Shown: positions 46,917 through 53,259 of the stretch, piece after piece
Layout: each line of letters opens with the position of its first letter
Numbering within the stretch: position 1 is the first letter of the stretch
NCBI GenBank assembly: GCA_020438425.1
Contig: JAGQUQ010000008.1
Span: forward strand, 1 to 53,259
DNA from: Solirubrobacterales bacterium
GTDB taxonomy: Bacteria; Actinomycetota; Thermoleophilia; Solirubrobacterales; 70-9
DNA length: 53,259 bases
Reading direction: 5' to 3'
Notes under the pieces: model-generated
Seen by the model: the letters and a program-made list of their open reading frames with translations, nothing else
Databases searched by the model: none
What the model was told of the DNA's origin: nothing
Translations under genes and position numbers: made by a program

Positions 46917-48550
46917 ATCCCGTCGCAGCCCCGCGCGCCTCCGGGCTCGCCCTGGAGATGGAGAACCTCGGTTACCGGTACGCGGGAGCGGAGGTTCCGG
47001 CCCTGGAAGGAATCGACCTGACGATCGAGCCCGGCGAGTTCATCGTGCTGGCTGGTGGCTCCGGGTCCGGCAAGACTTCGCTGCTCAGGGCCGGATGCGG
47101 CCTGATTCCACACTTCCACGGCGGGGAGATCTCCGGATCGGCGAGGGTTGCCGGAAGGTCGATTACCGACTGCGGCCCGGGGGAGCTGGCCGACGTGGTC
47201 GGTTATGTCGCGCAGGACCCGGAGACCCAGATCGTCTCGACCACGGTCGCGGCAGAACTCGACCTGCCGCTTCGCTTCCGAGGTGACCACCCGGCCGAGA
47301 GGGCCCGCGCGGTCGAGGAAGTAGCGCTCGCGCTCGGGATTCCCCACCTCCTTCCGCGAACCGTGACCACGCTTTCGGGCGGGGAACTCCAGCGGGTCGC
47401 CCTCGCGGTGGCCCTGGTCACCCGGCCTCCGCTGATCCTGCTCGACGAACCCACCTCCCAGCTCGACCCGGTCTCCGGGGACGAGCTGATCTGGCTGCTC
47501 CGCCGCCTCAATGAGGAGTGGGGGGTCGCCGTCCTGCTCGCCGAGCACCGGCTGGAACGGTGCCTGGCGGCGGCCGACCGGGTCGTTGCCATGGACGCCG
47601 GCCGGATCGGCTTTGACGGCTCGCCGCGCGACTTCCTCGGCTGGGCGATCGAGTCGAGACCGGAACTGGCGACGCCCTCCGCGCTGATGTTCGCGGGGGC
47701 AGGGATCGAGCCACTGCCGGTTGGCGTGCGTGACGCGAGAAGAATTCTCCGGGATCGAGATGTTCATTCCGGGGGTCCTTTGGAGTCTCAGGGACCACAA
47801 GTGTCACCCGGAAGTGAATCGACACCGGTTCTGGAATCGAGTCGGCTCTGGGTCGAGCTCGACCCCGGGGAAGGACCCGTTGACGTACTGCGGGGCATCG
47901 ATCTCGAGATTCGGGCCGGCGAGAAGGTCGCCCTGATGGGCCGCAACGGAGCCGGAAAGTCGACCCTGCTCCGCGCCGCGGCCGGGCTGGTCGACCCGGT
48001 TTCGGGCAGGATCGAGACTCCGGGCGGAATCGCTCTGCTCACCCAGAATCCGGGCGACTTTCTGGTTCGAGAAAGAGTCGGGGATGAACTCTCCGGGGCG
48101 GAAGGGGAGGCAGCGCTCAGAGCGGTCGGGCTGGACGTGTCAGCGGACCGCGACCCCCGCGACCTGTCGGGAGGCGAGCGCCAGCGACTCGCCCTGGCGA
48201 TCGCGCTCGCGGGCCGCATGGAAGGCGAGGAACTGCCCGGGCTGATCGGCCTGGACGAGCCGACCCGGGGCATGGACCGGGGGCTCAAGTCACACCTGAC
48301 CGAACTGGCCGACCGGCTCGCCCTCCGTAGCGCGGCGGTACTGATCTCGACCCATGACGTCGAGTTCGCGGTGACCTTCGCCGACCGGGTCATCCTGCTC
48401 GGAGACGGCGAAGTGATTGCCGATGCGGACACGGCGACCGTGCTTAGCGGCGGCTGGTACTTCGCTTCCGAAGCGGCCCGGGTCTTTGACCGGCCCGGCC
48501 TTGTTTCAATCGAACAGGGAATCGCCTTGCTGCGGGAGGTGGAAAGGTGA
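46913..48550 (+). CDS. ecfA: Fused double ECF ATPase (EcfA-EcfA')
   Basis: 545 residues with two complete ABC ATPase domains. First: Walker A GGSGSGKT (48-55), Q-loop VAQDPETQ, signature LSGGE (154-158), Walker B LILLDEP (174-180), switch His in LLAEHRLE. Second: Walker A GRNGAGKS (343-350), LTQNPGDFL, LSGGE (418-422), Walker B LIGLDEP (444-450), His 481. A linker of about 60 residues (DRDVHSGGPLESQG) joins them. Separate EcfA and EcfA' subunits are more common; here a single polypeptide supplies both. Stop overlaps the next gene's GTG. Confidence 0.93.
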   Translation: MNPVAAPRASGLALEMENLGYRYAGAEVPALEGIDLTIEPGEFIVLAGGSGSGKTSLLRAGCGLIPHFHGGEISGSARVAGRSITDCGPGELADVVGYVAQDPETQIVSTTVAAELDLPLRFRGDHPAERARAVEEVALALGIPHLLPRTVTTLSGGELQRVALAVALVTRPPLILLDEPTSQLDPVSGDELIWLLRRLNEEWGVAVLLAEHRLERCLAAADRVVAMDAGRIGFDGSPRDFLGWAIESRPELATPSALMFAGAGIEPLPVGVRDARRILRDRDVHSGGPLESQGPQVSPGSESTPVLESSRLWVELDPGEGPVDVLRGIDLEIRAGEKVALMGRNGAGKSTLLRAAAGLVDPVSGRIETPGGIALLTQNPGDFLVRERVGDELSGAEGEAALRAVGLDVSADRDPRDLSGGERQRLALAIALAGRMEGEELPGLIGLDEPTRGMDRGLKSHLTELADRLALRSAAVLISTHDVEFAVTFADRVILLGDGEVIADADTATVLSGGWYFASEAARVFDRPGLVSIEQGIALLREVER

Positions 48551-50559
48551 GCTGGCAGCTGATCAGCGTGATCGTGCTGCTGGTCGCGATCGGGGTCGGA
48601 ATGCTCTGGTACGAGCGATCGCGACCGCCTTCGCAGATCGTCGCCCTGGTTGCGGTCCTGGCCGCGCTCGCGGTCGCCGGGAGGCTGGTGCTGGCGCCGA
48701 TCCCCAACGTGGTCGCCACCACCGACATCGTGATCATCGCCGGGTTCGTGCTCGGGCCCGCGCCCGGCTTCGCGGTCGGGGCTCTGGGTGGCCTCGTTTC
48801 CAACTTCTGGCTGGGGCAGGGGGTGTGGACTCCCTGGCAGATGGTCGCCTGGGGAATGTGCGGGGTGGGCGGCGCGGCCCTGTGGCAGATGACCCGTGGC
48901 AGGGTCAATCGCTGGGTGCTGGCGGTCTTCTGCGGGCTGGCCGGTGTTCTCTTCGGTGCCTGGATGAATCTTGAGACGATGGTCAGTTTCGGGGGGGAAA
49001 TCTCGCTGGAGCGGTACCTTGCACTTGAGGTAAGAGCAATTCCATTCGATGTCGCACACATGACCGGCAACATCATCTTCGCCCTGGCCGCCGGCCCGGC
49101 CATGATTGCTGCCCTGACCCGGTTTCGGGAAAGGTTCCAGTGGCAGCAGGTCGAGACCGGTGATTCGGAGCGGGGCGACGCTGCCGGTGGCGGGCGACCC
49201 GGGGCTCGGCCCCGCACCGCGACCGGGCTGACGATGATCCTGGCCGGGATGCTGCTCTTCACCTTTGCCGGAGGCAGCGCCCCGCCGAAAGCCGACGCCG
49301 CCTACACCGCGGAGGCCAAGGAGGCGGCCGCCTGGCTTGAGACGCAACAGAACTCGGATGGCGGATTCTCCTCGATGCCGGGAGGCACCTCATCGGTGAA
49401 CATCACCGCCCGGGCGATGTTCGCGCTCGCCGCGGCCGGGATCAATCCGCTCGACGTGAAGACCAATGCGACGCCGTACGGGTACCTGGTCAACAACCGG
49501 GACGACATCACCGAAGCCAGCGACATCGCCCTGACCATCCTCGCGATGAAGACGGTCGGGCAGGACCCGAAGGACTTCAAGGGCCGCAACCTGATCAAGG
49601 CGCTGCGGGCGCGCCGGGGCAACGGCTCGTTCGGCAATGACGTCAACGTGACCGCCTTCGCCGCCCTCGCCTTTCGATCGGCGGCCGCGACAAAGGACGC
49701 GCAGTACTCGATCAAGTGGCTTTACAAGGCCCAGAACGACAACGGTGGCTGGGGCATCGCCAAAGACGCCGACAGCGGAGCCGACTCGACCGGTGCCGCG
49801 ATGATGGCGATCACCGGCGAGAAGTCGGCCAACCGGGCGATCGGCTTCCTCGACGGAATCCAGAAGAAATCAGGCGGGTTCGGAAGCAGCGGCAACGTCA
49901 ACGCCCAGTCGACCGGCCTCGTCATGCAGGGTCTGGTCGCGCAAGAGCGAGGCGTCAACTACCTGAAGAAGAACGGCAATTCCCCCGCCGACTACCTGCT
50001 TTCGCTGCAGCAGGAGGACGGCAGCATCCTCTACGCCAAGGGCAACGACGCGACGAGGGTCTGGGTGACGGCCGACGGAACCACTGCCCTGGCCGGAAAG
50101 CCCTTGCCGATCCAGGCTCCGCCTCGGGAGAAGGACGACAACTCGAGCAACAACGGCACGGGTGGTGCCTCGCCCGGTGACGGAACCGGAGGCACCTCGA
50201 CCGGGGGGACCACGCCGACCTACACGCCACCGGCCGGATCACTGGCCACCCCCTCGAACTCGACGCCTTCGACCTCCGGAACCGCAAACAGTGGCGGGAA
50301 CAACGGCGGCAACAACGGCGGAAACCAGGGTGGAGGAAACGCGAACAACGCACCGGAAGATACCGTCGAACCGACGACTGAACTGCCGCCGGATGATGCT
50401 TCCGTTTCGCTGGTGCCTGAAGCGCCGAGCGCCGAGGTGCTGGCCGCTTCCGAGGCCGGGCCCCAGCCGTCGCCGGTGATTGCGATCCTGATCGCCCTGG
50501 GAGTCAGCGGAGCGCTCTGCGGCGGCACGATCCTGCTCGCGCGGCGGTTCCGTTGGTAG
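48547..50559 (+). CDS. ECF S-like domain fused to extracellular alpha/alpha-barrel (intrinsic-factor-like)
   Basis: 670 residues. Residues 1-195 have about six membrane helices and look like an ECF substrate-specific component (GRLVLAPIPNVVATTDIVII, GPAPGFAVGALGGLVSNF). After a helix at about 228-243, residues about 255-522 form a prenyltransferase/squalene-cyclase-type repeat domain: AAWLETQQNSDGGFSS (261-276), LRARRGNGSFGND, IKWLYKAQNDNGGWGI, IGFLDGIQKKSGGFGSSG and ADYLLSLQQEDGS. This is the alpha6/alpha6 fold of the N-terminal half of intrinsic factor. A Gly/Asn/Ser/Thr linker (530-640) precedes a final membrane helix and RRFRW tail. The barrel would sit outside the cell above the S domain. 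Confidence 0.82.
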   Translation: MSWQLISVIVLLVAIGVGMLWYERSRPPSQIVALVAVLAALAVAGRLVLAPIPNVVATTDIVIIAGFVLGPAPGFAVGALGGLVSNFWLGQGVWTPWQMVAWGMCGVGGAALWQMTRGRVNRWVLAVFCGLAGVLFGAWMNLETMVSFGGEISLERYLALEVRAIPFDVAHMTGNIIFALAAGPAMIAALTRFRERFQWQQVETGDSERGDAAGGGRPGARPRTATGLTMILAGMLLFTFAGGSAPPKADAAYTAEAKEAAAWLETQQNSDGGFSSMPGGTSSVNITARAMFALAAAGINPLDVKTNATPYGYLVNNRDDITEASDIALTILAMKTVGQDPKDFKGRNLIKALRARRGNGSFGNDVNVTAFAALAFRSAAATKDAQYSIKWLYKAQNDNGGWGIAKDADSGADSTGAAMMAITGEKSANRAIGFLDGIQKKSGGFGSSGNVNAQSTGLVMQGLVAQERGVNYLKKNGNSPADYLLSLQQEDGSILYAKGNDATRVWVTADGTTALAGKPLPIQAPPREKDDNSSNNGTGGASPGDGTGGTSTGGTTPTYTPPAGSLATPSNSTPSTSGTANSGGNNGGNNGGNQGGGNANNAPEDTVEPTTELPPDDASVSLVPEAPSAEVLAASEAGPQPSPVIAILIALGVSGALCGGTILLARRFRW

Positions 50560-52229
50560 GTCGAAGCGAGTCGCTCGAAGCGATCGCCGGGGCACATTTC
50601 GAGGTCGTGGTAATCGGCGGCGGAATCACCGGGGCCGGGGTGGCCCTTGACGCCGCTTCCCGCGGATACTCGGTCGCCCTGCTGGAGGGCCGCGACTACG
50701 CGATCGGAACTTCATCGCGCTCCTCGAAGATGGTCCATGGAGGACTCAGGTACCTCGAGAACTTTGACGTCGGCCTGGTTCGTGAGGCGTTGCTCGAGCG
50801 GCAGCTTCTGGTCGAGCTGGCCCCGCATCTCGTCTACCCGACCCCTTTCCTCGTGCCGACCCTTGGTGAGGACAAACCTGACCGCAAGCTGGGACTGGGG
50901 CTCAACGCATACGACGTGCTGGCCGGAGCAACCGGCGGCCGCAACCGGCGGGAGCGCCGCTGGCGACGCCGCCCGGCCGAGGCCGAGGAATCATGGTCAC
51001 CGGACCGTCACCGCACGGTCGACCGGGATGAACTGCTCGACCTGGTGCCGGCGCTCGAGAAGCGCGATCCGGAATCGGCCTATCTCTTCTACGACTGCCA
51101 GACCGATGACGTCCGGCTGGTCCTGACCGTGCTCGGGGAAGCTCAGCGTTTCGGAGCGGTCTGCCTGAACGGCGCCCGGGTCGAGCGGGTCATCGAGGTG
51201 AACGGCAAGGCCCGCCAGGTCGAGTTCACCGAAGCCGCCTCCGGAGAGACCGTGGTGGTCGAAGCCGACAATGTCGTCAACGCGACCGGGGTCTGGGCCG
51301 ACCAGATCCGTCCCGGTGAGATCGAGCGGGAAGAGGACATCCCGAAGATCGCTCCGAGCCGGGGCGCCCACCTTCTCTTTTCCTCCGACGACGTCGATAT
51401 GGGAAAGGCCGCCTGCATCGTGCCGGCCGGCGAAGGCCGCAGGATCTTCGCCCTGCCCTGGTATGGCCGGACCCTGGTCGGCACGACCGATGTCGACCAC
51501 GAAGGCGGCATCGAGGAGGTTGCCGCGACCGGCGACGACATCGAGTACCTGATGAACGCCGTCAACGAGTTCATGGACCTCTCGCTTACCGACTCGGACA
51601 TCGTCGGCGCCTACGCCGGAGTCCGGCCGCTGATCAGCACCGGCGACCCCCGTAAGTCGGTTGACATCTCCCGCCAGGCCGAGCTCTACGAGACATCGTC
51701 GGGAATGCTGACGATCACCGGTGGCAAGCTGACCACCTGGCGCCGCATGGCCAAGCAGACGGTGGACCGGATCGTCGAGCGGGCCGGCCGCGAAGCGAGG
51801 TGCCAGACCGCGGAGATTCCGCTCGGGATGGAAATCGACCCGGCCGAACTGAACGCGCCCGAAGGGGTCAGCAAGGAATCCCTGGCCCAGCTCGCCTTCC
51901 GTTACGGGCACGCGGCGCGCGGGGTAGTGCGGCTGGCCGAGGCGGATCCCGAGCTCGCCAAGCCGATTGTCGAAGGCTTGCCCGACCTGATGGCCGAGGC
52001 GCAGATCGCGATCGATTTCGAGCAGGCCCGTTCGCTGGCCGACGTGCTCCTCAGGCGCACCCGCCTGGGCCTGACCGCTGCTTCCAGTCTTGCGACCGCC
52101 GAATCGGTCGAACCGCTCGCCACGGTGATGGCCCGGGGTCTGGGCTGGGGAGACATCGAGAAAAAGCATCAGATCGACTCCTGGCTGGAGACCCTGAAGG
52201 CGGAAGGCCTCAACCCGGCCGGAGCCTGA
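50553..52229 (+). CDS. glpD: Glycerol-3-phosphate dehydrogenase (FAD)
   Basis: 558 residues from a TTG overlapping the preceding stop by 7 nt. FAD-binding motif VVVIGGGITGAGVALDAASR at the N terminus, then GTSSRSSKMVHGGLRYLENF, GRTLVGTTDVDHEGG and VRPLISTG, all GlpD hallmarks. It oxidises glycerol-3-phosphate to dihydroxyacetone phosphate at the membrane, feeding the quinone pool. A C-terminal helical domain (SLADVLLRRTRLGLT) is present. Functionally unrelated to B12 uptake, but transcript read-through from the operon is likely. Confidence 0.95.
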   Translation: MVGRSESLEAIAGAHFEVVVIGGGITGAGVALDAASRGYSVALLEGRDYAIGTSSRSSKMVHGGLRYLENFDVGLVREALLERQLLVELAPHLVYPTPFLVPTLGEDKPDRKLGLGLNAYDVLAGATGGRNRRERRWRRRPAEAEESWSPDRHRTVDRDELLDLVPALEKRDPESAYLFYDCQTDDVRLVLTVLGEAQRFGAVCLNGARVERVIEVNGKARQVEFTEAASGETVVVEADNVVNATGVWADQIRPGEIEREEDIPKIAPSRGAHLLFSSDDVDMGKAACIVPAGEGRRIFALPWYGRTLVGTTDVDHEGGIEEVAATGDDIEYLMNAVNEFMDLSLTDSDIVGAYAGVRPLISTGDPRKSVDISRQAELYETSSGMLTITGGKLTTWRRMAKQTVDRIVERAGREARCQTAEIPLGMEIDPAELNAPEGVSKESLAQLAFRYGHAARGVVRLAEADPELAKPIVEGLPDLMAEAQIAIDFEQARSLADVLLRRTRLGLTAASSLATAESVEPLATVMARGLGWGDIEKKHQIDSWLETLKAEGLNPAGA

Positions 52230-52255
52230 CCGCAAGACTCAATACCATTCGGGTC

Positions 52256-52942
52256 ATGGAACTTTTCATTGACACCGGTGCCGTTTCCGAGGTCGAGGAG
52301 ATTGCAAGCTGGGGCGTGCTGAGCGGCGCGACCACCAATCCCTCCCTGCTCGCCAAGGAAGACGGTGACCCCGGTGACATCATCCGCAAGATCGCGAACC
52401 TGGTCAACGGACCCACTTCGGCCGAAGTCGTCTCACCCGATGCCGAGGGAATGATCGCCGAGGGTCAGGCCCTGCGCACACTCCACGAGCACGTGACGGT
52501 CAAGGTCCCGTTCGGTCCCGAGGGACTGAAGGCGACCAGGGCCCTCACCGATGACGGGGCGATGGTCAACATGACCCTCGTCTTCTCGCCGAACCAGGCC
52601 CTGCTGGCCGCTTCGGCCGGAGCCACCTTCGTTTCCTGCTTCATGGGCCGGCTCGACGACATCTCGGTCGATTCGGCCAAGGTCGTCGAAGAGATCTGTG
52701 ACGTGCTGCGCTCCAGCAGCCTCGAGTCGAAAGTCCTGGCTGCCTCGATCCGTCACCCGGAGCACATGGTCACCGCCGCCTCGCTCGGCTGCGACATCGC
52801 CACCGTTCCGGCCAAGGTCTTCCACCAGATGCTCAATCACCCGCTGACCACCGAGGGCGCCGCCAAGTTCGAAGAGGACTGGAAGAGCCGCCCCGAGTTC
52901 GGCGAGTGGCTGAGTGGCCTGGTGGCCGCCAACAAAGGCTGA
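52256..52942 (+). CDS. Transaldolase / fructose-6-phosphate aldolase-like protein
   Basis: 228 residues, a short-form TalC/FSA-type TIM barrel. MELFIDTGAVSEVEEI and SGATTNPSLLAKEDG are the N-terminal signatures. The Schiff-base lysine is in HVTVKVPFGPEGLKA, followed by VNMTLVFSPNQALLAASAGA and AASIRHPEHMVTAASLGCDI. Either transaldolase in the pentose phosphate pathway or fructose-6-phosphate aldolase is possible; the length does not decide between them. The ATG at 52256 is 26 nt after glpD. Confidence 0.9.
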   Translation: MELFIDTGAVSEVEEIASWGVLSGATTNPSLLAKEDGDPGDIIRKIANLVNGPTSAEVVSPDAEGMIAEGQALRTLHEHVTVKVPFGPEGLKATRALTDDGAMVNMTLVFSPNQALLAASAGATFVSCFMGRLDDISVDSAKVVEEICDVLRSSSLESKVLAASIRHPEHMVTAASLGCDIATVPAKVFHQMLNHPLTTEGAAKFEEDWKSRPEFGEWLSGLVAANKG

Positions 52943-52943
52943 C

Positions 52944-53259
52944 ATGTCAGACCTCAAATCGAAGACTCTGGCCGAGCTCCACGAGCTCGCCGGCAAGGCT
53001 GGCATCGAGAAGTTCCGCCTGCTACGCCGGGAAGAGCTGATTGAGAAGCTCGGGGGTTCGGATGGCGCCGGGGACGGGGACTCCTCCGGCTCGGATGGTT
53101 CCGGCAACTCCGGTGGGGGCAGTCGCCGTCGCCGGGGTGACCGTGATCGCGGCCGCAAGGGTGATCGCGACCGCCGTGGCAGCCGCGACTCGGGTCGGGA
53201 CCGGAAGGGCAGCCGCGACGATGACCGCGGGCGTGACTCCGGTCGGGATGACGGCCAGG
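52944..53259 (+). CDS. rho: Transcription termination factor Rho, N-terminal part
   Basis: The gene starts 1 nt after the aldolase stop and runs off the window after 105 codons. Residues 1-38 are a Rho N-terminal SAP-like domain (LKSKTLAELHELAGKAGIEK). They lead into a Gly/Asp/Arg-rich disordered insert (GGGSRRRRGDRDRGRKGDRD) as in actinobacterial Rho. The RNA-binding and ATPase domains lie outside the window, so identity rests on the N-terminal domain and insert. Confidence 0.85.
   Translation, partial: MSDLKSKTLAELHELAGKAGIEKFRLLRREELIEKLGGSDGAGDGDSSGSDGSGNSGGGSRRRRGDRDRGRKGDRDRRGSRDSGRDRKGSRDDDRGRDSGRDDGQ

Noticed and set aside
50270-50345. GGCAACAACGGC-type repeats
   Set aside because: They encode the Gly/Asn linker of the barrel protein, not a mobile or regulatory repeat.

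Overview
The window is high-GC DNA with frequent GTG and TTG starts and 4-nt or shorter gene overlaps. It holds a six-gene MCE cluster, HtaA-type haem proteins, a two-ATPase ECF fusion and Rho with an Arg/Asp/Gly-rich insert. This fits a Gram-positive-type actinobacterium, most likely a deep-branching lineage such as Thermoleophilia/Solirubrobacterales. That placement is an inference from gene content; there is no rRNA in the window. A large share of the genes encode exported proteins.

Layout. 1-2177: a secreted FG-GAP repeat protein (minus strand, cut by the window edge) divergent from a glutathione peroxidase. 2174-10564: an iron/haem locus with a HugZ-like haem-utilisation protein (minus), divergent from a substrate-binding protein, FecCD permease and ATPase, then two HtaA-domain secreted proteins and a PKD membrane-anchored protein. 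Three copies of a TTAGG-N4-CCTAA-like palindrome, the core of an IdeR/DtxR box, lie in its two control regions. 10579-12475: class III alcohol dehydrogenase plus MBL-fold hydrolase (formaldehyde/thiol detoxification). 12561-18761: an L,D-transpeptidase lipoprotein, an AbiEi/DUF559 protein, a 2TM protein, type III glutamine synthetase (minus) and an M23 peptidase. 18844-30335: a secreted alpha/beta hydrolase, then six overlapping MCE genes without yrbE permeases in the window. 30509-38984: seven tandem paralogous secreted proteins of unknown function, each with four conserved cysteines and most with a very basic C-terminal beta domain. 39077-40192: xthA, tRNA-Leu(CAG) and tRNA-Glu(CTC). 40216-44005: an apparently circularly permuted Tat lipoprotein amine oxidase, a DUF11-type secreted protein and a DedA protein. 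44095-50559: a cobalamin riboswitch and a five-gene operon. 50553-53259: glpD, a small transaldolase-like gene and the start of rho.

The most interesting system is 44095-50559. The riboswitch leads into two exported DUF4430 (transcobalamin beta-domain-like) proteins, an ECF T component, a fused double ECF ATPase, and an ECF S-like membrane domain fused to an extracellular alpha/alpha-barrel of prenyltransferase/squalene-cyclase type. Animal intrinsic factor and transcobalamin are made of exactly these two folds, so the operon looks like a split intrinsic-factor-style B12 capture device wired to an ECF importer. Second are the seven-gene secreted paralogue array and the permuted amine oxidase.
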